Shown here piece by piece: positions 27,504 to 36,772 of a stretch of DNA of 64,000 nt. The stretch is from Planctomycetota bacterium (lineage in GTDB: Bacteria > Planctomycetota > UBA1135 > GCA-002686595), in the NCBI GenBank assembly GCA_947484275.1, contig CANKOY010000007.1:1-64000 (forward strand), given 5' to 3'. Numbering within the stretch: the stretch's first letter is position 1; every line of letters starts with the position of its first letter. The position numbers and the translations under genes were made by a program. Under the pieces are notes generated by a model that was not told the origin of the DNA, made no database searches, and saw nothing but the letters and a program-made list of their open reading frames with translations.

Positions 27504-29141
27504 TCACCGCGGCCCAGGTCGCAGCAGGGGCTCCAACACGGAACGCCAGGAATCGGGAATGTCTCGCAGGAGATCCGCGGTGTCCGATCCGGGCTGCAAA
27601 TGGGCCGCCGCCAGGACTCCCTGGACGCGTGCCATGTCCGAGTCCCCGCGCAGGGCGCCGAGGTCAAGCCACTGATTCGCCGCCTCGAATTCACCTGCAA
27701 CGAGGGCGCGGCGAGCGCGTTCGGCCAACTCGGCCAGGCTGATCTCCCCCACTGCCGCCGCGCGCCGGACGAGGGCCCCAAGGGCAGGATCCTCGTCTGT
27801 CAGTTGCGCCATGCGCTCCGCTGCGGAGGCATAGGCACCCCGACGGAGGTCGAGCAACACCTGATCCCGGGGCCATTGGCCCAGGAGCCCGCGGGCCTCC
27901 ATGGCCATGATCGCCAGGAAGGCGACGATTCCGATTCTCCCGACCCAAAACAGGCGCCGCTCGAGTCGCGCGGCCTGCTGCCCATCGCGCTGGGCCTCTT
28001 CGAGGAATTCGATCCGCCGCTCGGTCGAGAAGTGCCGCCACGAGGTCCGCGACCGTGCGTGGGGGCCGGACACCTGCTCGAGCGCAGCGATCAGGGGCGC
28101 CGCGTCGCCGCACAGGCGCAGGCTGAAGAGATCGGCCTCCAATTCAAAGCGCCGCGACATCCAGCCGAATCCAAGGAACCAGATCCCGACCGAAGCCGCC
28201 AGGATCAGTGCAGTGCCCACGGGTTCGCCCTCGACGAGCGCCGACGCGGCGAGATCGGCGCCGAAGAGCGCGGCGAAGGCCCAGGCAGCGAAGATCGGCA
28301 CATGGCCGCGTTTGGCGTGGCCGATTTCATGGGCGTACACGCTGGCCAGTTGCCGCAGGTTTAGCTGCGACAGGAGCAGGTCCGAGAAAATCACGGTGCG
28401 GTACGCCGGTAGCAACCCGACGATGGCCGCATTCGCCATGGAGAAATTGGTGTGCCAAAGGAACAGTCGCCGGCCGTCGAACTTCGCCCGCTCTGAAACC
28501 GCGTCGAGCAAGGCGCGCTCGGGCCCTGGGGGCAGGGGTTCGGTCTCCCAGGTGTTGCACAGCACCCAGGGCAGACTGATTGCGAACAGCGCCAACATGA
28601 CCACCGCGTACAAAGCGTTCCAAACCGCGACCGTCTCGATGCTCAAGCGCAGGTCGTCCAAGGCTCCGACAAGACTCGCAATCACCACGTACCCGATCAG
28701 CGGAACAAAGACTGCTGCGAAGAGCCGGGCCTGAAACCGCAGACCCGCGTGAGAGCGCGCTCCCCCCATGAGCCGCGCGCGCGCGTCGATCGCGATCAGG
28801 GAGTAGACGGCAAAGGGCGCGAAGGCCGGCAGCAACGCCAGGCTGGGCCAGCCCACCAAGCTCGCGGACGAACCGGTGAGGCCCTCGAGAATTTCGATCC
28901 AATCGGCGGCGAACAAGGCCGCCGCCTGGAGCCAAACCGGGGACCAGTGCAGCGCCCGGTACGTTCGCTCCGCGAGACGAAATCGTCCGCGCAGGTAGCA
29001 GCGATGGGCCACGAACCAGAGGCCGTGGGGCACGAACGCGAAGGCCACGAGCAGCCACCACCGGGGCGTCGATGCGAAGCCCACTTCCTCCCAGATCACC
29101 TGCAGCAGCAGGGCAAGTCCAACTTGAATGAGGTAGGTCAC
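27504..29141 (-). CDS. M48-family membrane metalloprotease
   Basis: A 545-residue zinc protease of the HtpX/Ste24 type. The first ~220 residues hold five or six hydrophobic segments. The active site is HEIGH in ASVYAHEIGHAKRGH, with the third zinc ligand in FELEADLFSLR. A soluble helical region of tetratricopeptide character follows at ~430-545. It probably trims or degrades membrane proteins. The GTG at 29141 starts it. It is the last gene of the rnhC-dapF-29160-M48 operon. Confidence 0.85.
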   Translation of the reverse strand: MTYLIQVGLALLLQVIWEEVGFASTPRWWLLVAFAFVPHGLWFVAHRCYLRGRFRLAERTYRALHWSPVWLQAAALFAADWIEILEGLTGSSASLVGWPSLALLPAFAPFAVYSLIAIDARARLMGGARSHAGLRFQARLFAAVFVPLIGYVVIASLVGALDDLRLSIETVAVWNALYAVVMLALFAISLPWVLCNTWETEPLPPGPERALLDAVSERAKFDGRRLFLWHTNFSMANAAIVGLLPAYRTVIFSDLLLSQLNLRQLASVYAHEIGHAKRGHVPIFAAWAFAALFGADLAASALVEGEPVGTALILAASVGIWFLGFGWMSRRFELEADLFSLRLCGDAAPLIAALEQVSGPHARSRTSWRHFSTERRIEFLEEAQRDGQQAARLERRLFWVGRIGIVAFLAIMAMEARGLLGQWPRDQVLLDLRRGAYASAAERMAQLTDEDPALGALVRRAAAVGEISLAELAERARRALVAGEFEAANQWLDLGALRGDSDMARVQGVLAAAHLQPGSDTADLLRDIPDSWRSVLEPLLRPGPR

Positions 29142-29159
29142 GGCGCGGCCGAGGCTTGC

Positions 29160-29435
29160 TCAGCCGGCGACGAGCTTGCCGAGTTCGTCTTCGAGCATGC
29201 GGCGCAAGGTGGCCTCCGGCAGGAAGGCCGGCCGGTCGCGCACCGTGACGGCGAGGACGCTGGCTTCGATCGCATAGTCGGCGCGCACGCTGCCGAGAAA
29301 GCCGGCGTTCTTCGCAAGCGTTCCGCGCAGTCCGTCCGGGCCTGGAGTGAATTCAACGTCGTGGCGCGTGGCGGCTTGTTGGATTCTGCGCGCGAGCTCC
29401 GCGGTGGAGAGGCTATGGCTGATTTTCACTTCCAT
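29160..29435 (-). CDS. Small conserved protein, polyhydroxyalkanoic acid system-like
   Basis: A 91-residue protein beginning MEVKISHSLSTAELARRIQQ, with a beta-strand pattern around LAVTVRDRPAFLP and a helical end (LRRMLEDELGKL). This matches the small family annotated as polyhydroxyalkanoic acid system proteins, whose function is poorly known. No PHA synthase is present nearby. It sits between dapF (9-base gap) and the M48 protease (18-base gap). Confidence 0.6.
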   Translation of the reverse strand: MEVKISHSLSTAELARRIQQAATRHDVEFTPGPDGLRGTLAKNAGFLGSVRADYAIEASVLAVTVRDRPAFLPEATLRRMLEDELGKLVAG

Positions 29436-29444
29436 GTTGGTGCC

Positions 29445-30320
29445 CTACGCTCCGTTTTCGCGCAACAGCTGGGTCGCGGGTAGCAACTCACCGGATCCGA
29501 GTACCTCGCATGCACCGCTAAGGCGAACTTCGCCATCCGGTGCGTCCCAGGTGATTCGCAACGTGCCGCCGGCGAGCTTCACATCGATCGGAGTGCTGGC
29601 CCGATTTGTGATCACGGCCGCCACCGCCGCAGCGCATGCGCCCGTGCCGCAGGCCGCCGTTTCACCGACGCCGCGCTCCCACACCCGCATCTGAAGGCCC
29701 TCGGGATGGACCGTGACGAATTCCACGTTCGTGCGCGCCGGAAAGTGTCGGTGGCGTTCCAGCTCGGCCCCCAGACGCGCCACGGGAGCCTCGCGCTCGT
29801 CGCGCGCGAACAGGACGCAGTGCGGATTGCCCATGTCGATAATGGTCGCCTCCACCGCGCCGTGTCCGGTCTTCAGAGTGACGCGACGTTCGACGATGCG
29901 CGGCTCGCCCATGTGGATCTCAGCGCCGCTAATGCCGGATGCGTGGCGCTTGTCGCGCAGGACCCGCGCGCGTCGCAGTCCTGAGTCGGTTTCGATCGTG
30001 AACTCGTCGCTGTGCACGTACTCGCGCTCGCGCGCCACCAGGGCGATGCAGCGCAGTCCGTTGCCGCAGGATTCCGGACGGCTGCCGTCCGAGTTGTAGA
30101 TGACCATGCGGCAATCGCCGCCCTCGCGCGGTCGCGTCAAGAGCAGAATTCCATCAAGGCGAAAGTCGGGCGAGAGATTCGCGTCGAGCTGCGCGCGAGA
30201 GGCCAAGGCTGCGCCGCACAACTCCAACGCCACCTGTCGCGGGTCATTGGGCGGCTCCTCAGCGAAGCAGTCGAATAGGGCGAAGTTGTTGCCGGTGCCT
30301 GCAACCAAGGTGAATTTCAT
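29445..30320 (-). CDS. dapF: Diaminopimelate epimerase
   Basis: Converts LL- to meso-diaminopimelate for lysine and peptidoglycan synthesis. From the ATG at 30320 (MKFTLVAGTGNNFALFDC) the 291-residue product has the two catalytic Cys motifs, ESCGNGLRC and AACGTGAC, and MGNPHCVLF before the second. The open frame extends 160 codons upstream, but that part overlaps rnhC in another frame. The ATG overlaps the rnhC stop by 4 bases, so translation is coupled. Confidence 0.95.
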   Translation of the reverse strand: MKFTLVAGTGNNFALFDCFAEEPPNDPRQVALELCGAALASRAQLDANLSPDFRLDGILLLTRPREGGDCRMVIYNSDGSRPESCGNGLRCIALVAREREYVHSDEFTIETDSGLRRARVLRDKRHASGISGAEIHMGEPRIVERRVTLKTGHGAVEATIIDMGNPHCVLFARDEREAPVARLGAELERHRHFPARTNVEFVTVHPEGLQMRVWERGVGETAACGTGACAAAVAAVITNRASTPIDVKLAGGTLRITWDAPDGEVRLSGACEVLGSGELLPATQLLRENGA

Positions 30321-31222
30321 CGCGTCCCTCCGCCCGACACTCGCTGCGTGTTCTTGAAGTGCAACTTGGCGACGTTCCCCAGTTTTCCGAGTCCATGCAG
30401 CGCGATGAATCGTCGCGCCGCTTGATCCACGTGCGCGCCGGCGCCCTTGCCAAGGTCGATCGCAAAGGCATCGGACAGTTCGCCCAGGCCGTTGAGGAAG
30501 CCCTCGCGCGCGATCACGCTGGCCGCGGCCACGGCCGGGACGCTTTCCGCGCGCGGATGTTGGATCAGGTTCACGTTGCTGCCCGCCAGGGCCTGCTCCA
30601 TCAGTTTCGCGTTGGCGAACTGATCCACGAGCACGCGCATCCCCGGTGCGCAAACCTGGCGAATCGCCTTGGCGTGCAGGTCCGCGAGCAGCGGATTCAA
30701 GTTCTTGTAGCGCGCGTGGGCCGCGTTGTATTCCAGCGGCGACAACTGGACCACGGCGTGGGGCACGCTCGCTCGCAGGGCCGCCCCCAGTCGCCTGCAC
30801 GCGTCGTCGTTGATCTGTTTGGAGTCGCGCACGGGTCCGCCGAGCATCGCCTCGGATTGTTCGGGCTCAAGGCGCACGGCGCAGACCACCAGTGGCCCGA
30901 AGTAGTCGCCCTTTCCCGACTCGTCGCTGCCGACCATCGTGACGAAGGCTTCGCTCGCCTTCGCATCTGCCCTTGTGGACGCCTTGGCGGAGGGCGGCGG
31001 TTGCACATCGCCCTCCAAGTAGCGCGTCAGGAATTCGCCGGGGTGATCGCCCTGGACCACCAGCTTGCCCGAGGCGTAGCCCGTGGCCACGACGCCCTCG
31101 CCCTTGACTGAAAACAGGGCGTGGGGCACCGAGCGGAAGTCGAAGGCGCCGCGCTCTAGCTCGGTCTTCAGCTGCGCCATGCGCGAGCGCGTCAACGCCA
31201 CAACCCGGGTGCTTTGAGTCAC
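30317..31222 (-). CDS. rnhC: Ribonuclease HIII
   Basis: Cleaves RNA in RNA-DNA hybrids. The 301-residue product has an N-terminal TBP-like domain (~residues 1-85) with FSVKGEGVVATGYASGKLVVQG, then the catalytic domain starting GSDESGKGDYFGPLVV. This is the RNase HIII form of the motif (DESGKGD; HII has DEAGRG). RDSKQIND and QHPRAESVPAVAAASVIARE follow. The GTG at 31222 is the start. It heads the operon with dapF. Confidence 0.92.
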   Translation of the reverse strand: MTQSTRVVALTRSRMAQLKTELERGAFDFRSVPHALFSVKGEGVVATGYASGKLVVQGDHPGEFLTRYLEGDVQPPPSAKASTRADAKASEAFVTMVGSDESGKGDYFGPLVVCAVRLEPEQSEAMLGGPVRDSKQINDDACRRLGAALRASVPHAVVQLSPLEYNAAHARYKNLNPLLADLHAKAIRQVCAPGMRVLVDQFANAKLMEQALAGSNVNLIQHPRAESVPAVAAASVIAREGFLNGLGELSDAFAIDLGKGAGAHVDQAARRFIALHGLGKLGNVAKLHFKNTQRVSGGGTR

Positions 31223-31329
31223 GCTCGGATTCTGGCACGCTCTCGCGGACCTTCAAAGCCGCGCGTTTGAACTCCTGTGTCCGTTCGCGGTCGCAGGCAT
31301 CCGGAAGGTCGCCGAGTCTGCAGCAGAAC

Positions 31330-31683
31330 ATGGAACCCAAGCACGATCCTGACGAATTCGAAACCGCCTTCGGGGCGGACGCGGATCTCGCGCGCCCGGT
31401 GGCGCTCGATACGCCCTGGGGCACCCTGGCGCTGTTCCGCGTCGATGGCGAGGTCGTTTGCGTCCAGGCCTTCTGTCCGCACCTCGAAGGGCCGCTGTTC
31501 CAGGGCAGCGTCGCCAATGGAGAAGTGACCTGCCCCTGGCACCTGTGGCGCTTCGACCTGCGCAGCGGCGCGCGCACGGACTGGAAGAACCCGCGCCACG
31601 GCCAGGACGCGCGCGGTCTCTTGGTCAGCAGCGTGCGCGTCGGCGAGAACGGAAAGTTGATCCTCGCACGACCGCGCCGCTAA
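31330..31683 (+). CDS. Rieske-type [2Fe-2S] ferredoxin-like protein
   Basis: A 117-residue single-domain Rieske protein. The cluster ligands are in CPHLEGPLFQG and TCPWHLWRFDL, the C-x-H and C-x2-H pattern with 15 residues between. This is the soluble ferredoxin or nitrite-reductase-small-subunit type. Its electron partner is unknown and no oxygenase is nearby. The ATG at 31330 (MEPKHD) was chosen; the frame is open upstream to 31267. It is divergent from rnhC. Confidence 0.85.
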   Translation: MEPKHDPDEFETAFGADADLARPVALDTPWGTLALFRVDGEVVCVQAFCPHLEGPLFQGSVANGEVTCPWHLWRFDLRSGARTDWKNPRHGQDARGLLVSSVRVGENGKLILARPRR

Positions 31684-31698
31684 CGAGAGCCGTGACGA

Positions 31699-32205
31699 TC
31701 AGGGTTTGACGTACACGCCGGTGGCGAGCACCGACAGATTGCCGTCGCCGTCCTTGCGCAGTTTCCCGCGCACGACGACCTCCTTCAGGTGGTCGAGACC
31801 GTTCCAACCCTTGGCTGAGCCCAAGGCCGGTTTGTCTCCGTCGAGGACCTCGATCGTCGCCGTGCCTTCCTTCAGCGCCTTGCGGTCGACACAGCAGTAG
31901 TCCCAGGGCGTCGGGCAGCCCTCCGAGGGATCTTCGGGGTCGAGGCAAGACTTCAACGACATGTCGGCGATGGTGAACACCGCTCGCGCTTCGACGAAGT
32001 CGCGAACGCGCCCGGCGACGACCACTTCGGCGCCGTCCGCTGCTGAGCGGGCATCGACGACACTCACCGCGGCCGGCGGCGCGGAGTCGAGTCGCATGGA
32101 ACTCGGCACCGCGCTCTGGCCAGCGGGCGCTGCGGGCGACGGACTCTCCTTGGTGCAGGCCGGCAGGACGAGCAGCAGCAACAGACAGCGAAGCAAATTG
32201 AGCAT
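31699..32205 (-). CDS. Lipoprotein of unknown function
   Basis: A 168-residue lipoprotein with a clear lipobox, LLLLVLPAC, acylated Cys at residue 17. The mature protein has a Pro/Ala/Ser linker, then an OB-like beta domain (VVVAGRVRDFVEARAVFTIA) and a Cys-containing insert CLDPEDPSEGCPTPWDYCC. No family recognised. It lies 12 bases after the last permease, so it is probably the tail gene of the efflux operon and may be an accessory outer-membrane part. Confidence 0.65.
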   Translation of the reverse strand: MLNLLRCLLLLLVLPACTKESPSPAAPAGQSAVPSSMRLDSAPPAAVSVVDARSAADGAEVVVAGRVRDFVEARAVFTIADMSLKSCLDPEDPSEGCPTPWDYCCVDRKALKEGTATIEVLDGDKPALGSAKGWNGLDHLKEVVVRGKLRKDGDGNLSVLATGVYVKP

Positions 32206-32217
32206 GGCAGTTTCCTT

Positions 32218-33399
32218 TCAGGGTTCCTTGAGTGCAGAGGCAATGGACAAACGTTGGATGCGCACCATGGCGGGCGCGGTCCCGAACAGGCCGAGGATCA
32301 ATACGCCGGCGAAGCCCACCAGGACGCTAACCGCGTCTGCGTCGATGCGAAAGGCGCTCATGGCGATGCGGATCGCGCTGTCGTGCAGCGCGAACTTGGC
32401 CAGTGCGAGGCCGACCACGCCGCCGGCGGCCGCGATCAACAGCGCCTCGAGGGCCAGGGACTTCCCGATGGCCCAGCTGGAGTAGCCGACCGCGCGCAGG
32501 GCAGCCAATTCCCGCAGGCGATCCTGAACCGCGGAGTTGAGCGCATTGGAGCCACCGAACACCGCCGCCACGGCGATCATTGCCGCCATGGCCCACGCCA
32601 AGGTGCGGATGGGGCGGAAGTAGTCGACGAGCTCTCTATAATAGAGTGACGAGGGAATCACTATCAGCTCCAGGTCCAGTCGGCGCAGGGCGAACAGCTC
32701 CAGATCGCCGAAATCCCCGGGCTTGGACATGCGCACGAATACGGCCGACGAGTCGTCGCGGCGCGTCAGGCCGCGCAACTCCGACAGTGGCGCCCACAAT
32801 TCGGCCTCGAGCATCGTTCCGGGCGCCGCGAATTGGCCCGCGATCGTGAACTCGGCGCCTTCGAAGCGCACGACACGGCCGGGTTCGAGGGCGGCCTCGG
32901 GCACACCCAGTTGTCGCGCAGCGAGACGTCCCACCAGGACTTCTCCGGAGCGCGCGGGACGCCCGGCGACGATCGTGACGGCGTCGTGCACCAGGAAAGC
33001 GCGCTCGGTGACGCCGCGCACGAAACCGGGATAGGTAGGTTCGCCCGCGCGCGCCTCAGACTGCGGTCCCAGGCGCAGGTTCGTACCCGTGTGGATCTCG
33101 CTCGACACGGCAGGCTGGCCGCCGATGTTGGCAATGCCCGGCACGGCCGCCTCGATCAGCGATGAGGTGCCGGCGGTGACGGTCGAGCGCAGAACATCTC
33201 GCTGGGCAACGCTCGACAACAGGATGGCTACATCCTCGCGCGCAGCGCCTGAGAAGGTGCGGTCTAGGCCGCGCACGAAGGCGCTCGACGCCACGAGCAG
33301 CGCGGCGACCAGGGCGCTGGCCGCGGCGGTCAGCACCGTACGCACCGGTCGGCGCGCCAGATTTCGCACGGCGTAGTCGAAGGGCAGCGATCGCGCCAT
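32218..33399 (-). CDS. ABC transporter permease, MacB/FtsX type (second)
   Basis: A 393-residue inner-membrane permease with the four-helix FtsX architecture: a first TM at ~15-40, a large periplasmic domain to ~260, and three TMs near the C-terminus. The family pattern LRELAALRAVGYSSWAIGKS precedes the last helices. It starts 3 bases after the other permease. Two permeases with one ATPase suggest a heterodimeric MacB-like exporter. Confidence 0.82.
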   Translation of the reverse strand: MARSLPFDYAVRNLARRPVRTVLTAAASALVAALLVASSAFVRGLDRTFSGAAREDVAILLSSVAQRDVLRSTVTAGTSSLIEAAVPGIANIGGQPAVSSEIHTGTNLRLGPQSEARAGEPTYPGFVRGVTERAFLVHDAVTIVAGRPARSGEVLVGRLAARQLGVPEAALEPGRVVRFEGAEFTIAGQFAAPGTMLEAELWAPLSELRGLTRRDDSSAVFVRMSKPGDFGDLELFALRRLDLELIVIPSSLYYRELVDYFRPIRTLAWAMAAMIAVAAVFGGSNALNSAVQDRLRELAALRAVGYSSWAIGKSLALEALLIAAAGGVVGLALAKFALHDSAIRIAMSAFRIDADAVSVLVGFAGVLILGLFGTAPAMVRIQRLSIASALKEP

Positions 33400-33402
33400 G
33401 TC

Positions 33403-34542
33403 TCAGGCCTCCCGAAGCGCCGCGACGACCGGACGGCGCGCGCTTTGCCACGCTGGAAAAATGCCCGCGAGCGTCCCGGCCACGATCGACACCAGTGTGA
33501 CGCGCAACACGAGGGATGAAGCGATGTGGAATCCCACCGCCACGCCTTCCGAGCCGATTGAAACGTGCGTGAACTTCACCATGGCGATGGCGGCGAGCAG
33601 TCCGATCGCGCACCCCCCCAGCGCCAGAATCCACGCCTCCCCCAGGACCAATGCGCCGATGTGCCCTTCGCGAAATCCGAGCGTGCGGAACACGCCGAAC
33701 TCGCGCACGCGCTCCTGTGACGACATCAAGACCGTGTTGGCCACCAGCGCCAGCACCACGGCGACGCAACCGATCCCAAGCCAGCGCGCGAACCGCAGTA
33801 TCTCGCGCAGGTCGCGTGTGGCGCCCTCGAGGTATTGGATTTTCGCGCGCGTGTCCGTGGGCTCTTCCGCCGTCTTGAACGTCGCGTCGATCTCCGCGGA
33901 GATCGCCTTTGCGTTCTCTGCGTTGTCGATCTTCACTTCGAACTGCGTGACCGTGCCGAGCTTATTGACCGGGCCTGAGCGCTGCAGGAACTCGAGGTGC
34001 GTCATCACGACGCCCTCGTCCACGGGTTCTGCGGAGGCGAAAATGCCCGCAACCTTCACGTCGATGCTGCCGAAGCGAAAGGAATCCCCGGGTCGCAACT
34101 TCTTGCGCGCCGCGAAAGCTCGACCCACAAGGGCCGCATCGCGCTCGCGCTTGAAGCGCTCAACGTCGCCATCGATCACTTCGAGCCCGCGCATGGCGAG
34201 CATTTCTTCCACCGGCGCGCCCTGAAAGGCAACGAGGTCAAGGCTCGCGCGGCAGTTGTTGAGAAAGACCTTGACCGGCAGGACACTGAGGACGCCGGGC
34301 AGTTTCTTGATGCGGTCCGTGTAGTGCTCCGGCAAGAACGACGTCTGCGGGCAGTAGCGATTCTGGCGGTAGACCACCAGGGTGCGCGCGGCCTCCGTCC
34401 CGGCCATGGCTCGGTCCAGTCCGGCGGAGAGGCTCTCCACGAGCACGAAGAGCAGCATCGCGCTGGCCACGCCAAGCAGCGTGAATAGCGTGCGCATCGG
34501 CCGGCGGCGCAGGTTCTTGGCGATCAGTCGCGCAAGTTTCAT
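33403..34542 (-). CDS. ABC transporter permease, MacB/FtsX type (first)
   Basis: A 379-residue FtsX-type permease. The N-terminal LIAKNLRRRPMRTLFTLLGV and the first TM are typical, a periplasmic MacB-like domain follows, and three C-terminal TMs begin after VREFGVFRTLGFREGHIGAL. It overlaps the ATPase gene by 3 bases and is followed 3 bases later by the second permease, indicating one coupled operon. Confidence 0.85.
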   Translation of the reverse strand: MKLARLIAKNLRRRPMRTLFTLLGVASAMLLFVLVESLSAGLDRAMAGTEAARTLVVYRQNRYCPQTSFLPEHYTDRIKKLPGVLSVLPVKVFLNNCRASLDLVAFQGAPVEEMLAMRGLEVIDGDVERFKRERDAALVGRAFAARKKLRPGDSFRFGSIDVKVAGIFASAEPVDEGVVMTHLEFLQRSGPVNKLGTVTQFEVKIDNAENAKAISAEIDATFKTAEEPTDTRAKIQYLEGATRDLREILRFARWLGIGCVAVVLALVANTVLMSSQERVREFGVFRTLGFREGHIGALVLGEAWILALGGCAIGLLAAIAMVKFTHVSIGSEGVAVGFHIASSLVLRVTLVSIVAGTLAGIFPAWQSARRPVVAALREA

Positions 34543-35231
34543 CGCGCGACCTCGCCTTCGAGTTCGTGCAGCCGCCCCTTGTCGAGGTGCATGCGCCGCG
34601 ACGCGTGCAGCGCCGCGCGCGGATCGTGGGTGACCATGACGATCGTCTTGCCGCGCTCGGAATTCAGGCGGCCAAGCAGCGTCAACACGCCGTCCGCCGA
34701 TTCATGGTCGAGGTTTCCCGTGGGTTCATCGGCGAGCAGGAGCGGCGGGTCGGCGACGATCGCGCGCGCGATGGCCACGCGCTGCTCCTGGCCCCCCGAC
34801 AGTTGCTTGGGCAAGTGCGTGGCGCGATCGGCAAGCCCCACGGCCTCCAGGGCCAGGCTGACGCGCCGATGGCGCTCGGCCCGCGAAAGAGGAAAAAGCC
34901 ACAGGGGCAATTCCACGTTTTCGTAAGCCGTCAGCACCGGCACCAGATTTGCCTGCTGAAACACGTAGCCCACGTGTTCTGAGCGCCAGGCGGCGAGCTT
35001 GCCGCGAGCGAGTTTCACGAGGCTTGTTCCGCCGACGACGACATCGCCCGCGTCCGGCCGGTCGATCGCGGCCAGTAGATTGAGCAACGTCGTTTTGCCA
35101 GAGCCCGAGGGTCCGAGCAGCGCGAAGAAGTCGCCCTGCTCGATCGACAGAGTCGCGTCTTCGAGCGGCACGACCGCATGCTCGCCCTTCAAGTAGCGCT
35201 TGGTTACGTGCGTCAAATCGATGTAGCTCAT
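34539..35231 (-). CDS. ABC transporter ATP-binding protein, MacB/LolD type
   Basis: A 230-residue ATPase that powers the two permeases. The motifs are Walker A GPSGSGKTT, the Q-loop in YVFQQANLVP, signature LSGGQEQRVAIARA, Walker B LLLADEPTGNLD and the switch His in VMVTHDPRA. The size and the LADEPTGNLD form are those of the LolD/MacB class. The ATG at 35231 overlaps the adaptor stop. Confidence 0.9.
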   Translation of the reverse strand: MSYIDLTHVTKRYLKGEHAVVPLEDATLSIEQGDFFALLGPSGSGKTTLLNLLAAIDRPDAGDVVVGGTSLVKLARGKLAAWRSEHVGYVFQQANLVPVLTAYENVELPLWLFPLSRAERHRRVSLALEAVGLADRATHLPKQLSGGQEQRVAIARAIVADPPLLLADEPTGNLDHESADGVLTLLGRLNSERGKTIVMVTHDPRAALHASRRMHLDKGRLHELEGEVAR

Positions 35232-36772
35232 TGTTGTCCCTCCGCGCGCACCAGGTCGCCTTCGCGTAGGTCCTCGCGACCGCGGTCGATCACCTTGTCC
35301 GAGAGATTGAGGCCGGACAGGACCTCGACCCATTCGCCGGTCTGCGCTCCAAGTTCCACTGCACGCGCCCGGGCACGGCCATCCACGCCACCGACGATCC
35401 ACAAACGCCGCCCCTCGTCCACGACGCGCGCTGGCACCTCAACGACGTCAGAGGTGCGCGCCTCGGGTCCCGAGTCGGTCGCGCCGCTGCCATCCGCTGG
35501 TCGCGCCAGGAAGCGCGTTTGGGCCAGCATTTCCGGCCGCAATTTTCCGTCGTTGTCCTCAATGCGCACGTGGACCTGCAGCGTGACCTTTTGAATGTCT
35601 GCCTTCTCCACCACGCGCACGATTTCTCCGTGATAGGGCTTTCCGGCCCGTCCATCGATCATGATTTCCGCGCGCCCGCCCACGGCGAGTTTTGCGATGT
35701 CGGATTGCGGAACGTCTACGCGCACACGCAGCCGGGACGGATCGAAGAGCGTCATGACCGACGCCGAGGCACCTCCGGATCCATCCAGCGAAGTTCCAGG
35801 CATCGCGGTGCGCTCCAAGACCACGCCGCCTGCTGGGGCGATGATCTCCATGCGCGTCAAACGCAGTTGCGCCACTTCGACGGCCACTTCCGCGCCAGTC
35901 ACCTCCGCCTTGGCGCGCTCCAAGCTGGCGATGGAAGTTTCGAGGACCAGCCGGTCCTGCAGGCGCAGCTCTGCCTCGCGCGTCGCCCGAACGCGGCGCG
36001 CAGCTGCCTTTTCGACTTCGGCTTCCGCCAGGGCCATTTCGGCCTGCAGCTGTTGGACCGTGCCTTCAGCCTCCTCCGCGCGCGCCTCGGCCAAGTCCAC
36101 GCTGCGCTGATCTCCGGCGCCGATCGATTCGAGTTCGCGCTGCAGTTCGATTTCATCTCGCGCGGCTCGCACTGTGGCCTCGGCGCGCTTGACCGCAGCG
36201 GAGCGCCGCGAGACTTCGGCGCCTCGACCTGCGAATTCGGCGTCGGCCGACTGCACGCCTTCGGTCACGGCGAGCGCTGCGTCGAAATCGGCGCGGGCGA
36301 TCTCACTGCGCACCTTGGCCTCGGCCAGCTCGGCCTGAGCCTGGGCCAGAACGGCCTGGGCCGCCGCGAGGTCAAGCCGCGCGTCGTCGTCCACCAGGCG
36401 CGCGACCACCGTGCCGGGCGTCACCCGTTCGGCCTCTAGCACCAGGACTTCGCGCACGACACCGGGCGCTAGGGCTGTCACTTGAATCGCGAAGGGATCG
36501 GGTTCGATCCATCCCGCCGCCTGCAGCAGCACGCGCGCGGTGCTCCGTGCGCCGCCCTCGCCGCTGTGCGCCTGCGCCGCACGCGGCCGAATCACGCTGA
36601 CCGATTTCTTGGTTTCGAACATCCCCTGCAAGCTCGTTGCGAGCACCGCGACGAAAATCAGCAGGATCAAAACCGGCAGCGCGATGCGCCAGGGACTGCG
36701 GCGGGGAAGGGGCGTCTCCCTTGGCGCCCGCGCAAGTCCGGAGAGGTCAATGTCAGGTTGCACGCGGCTCAC
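35228..36772 (-). CDS. Periplasmic adaptor (HlyD/MacA-like) of an efflux system
   Basis: A 514-residue membrane-fusion protein. An N-terminal cytoplasmic part and one TM (~28-50, RIALPVLILLIFVAVLATSL) are followed by a lipoyl-like half (GVVREVLVLEAERVTPGTVV), a long Ala/Glu-rich coiled-coil hairpin to ~370 and the returning barrel strands (IIAPAGGVVLERTAMPGTSL). It would join the inner-membrane ABC exporter to the TolC-like channel. The GTG at 36772 overlaps the TolC-like gene's stop; the frame is open far upstream inside that gene and was not used. Confidence 0.82.
   Translation of the reverse strand: MSRVQPDIDLSGLARAPRETPLPRRSPWRIALPVLILLIFVAVLATSLQGMFETKKSVSVIRPRAAQAHSGEGGARSTARVLLQAAGWIEPDPFAIQVTALAPGVVREVLVLEAERVTPGTVVARLVDDDARLDLAAAQAVLAQAQAELAEAKVRSEIARADFDAALAVTEGVQSADAEFAGRGAEVSRRSAAVKRAEATVRAARDEIELQRELESIGAGDQRSVDLAEARAEEAEGTVQQLQAEMALAEAEVEKAAARRVRATREAELRLQDRLVLETSIASLERAKAEVTGAEVAVEVAQLRLTRMEIIAPAGGVVLERTAMPGTSLDGSGGASASVMTLFDPSRLRVRVDVPQSDIAKLAVGGRAEIMIDGRAGKPYHGEIVRVVEKADIQKVTLQVHVRIEDNDGKLRPEMLAQTRFLARPADGSGATDSGPEARTSDVVEVPARVVDEGRRLWIVGGVDGRARARAVELGAQTGEWVEVLSGLNLSDKVIDRGREDLREGDLVRAEGQQ

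Noticed and set aside
32630-32660. TATAAT-like promoter box
   Set aside because: CTCTATAATAGAG lies inside a permease coding region and encodes conserved residues; no downstream start fits it.
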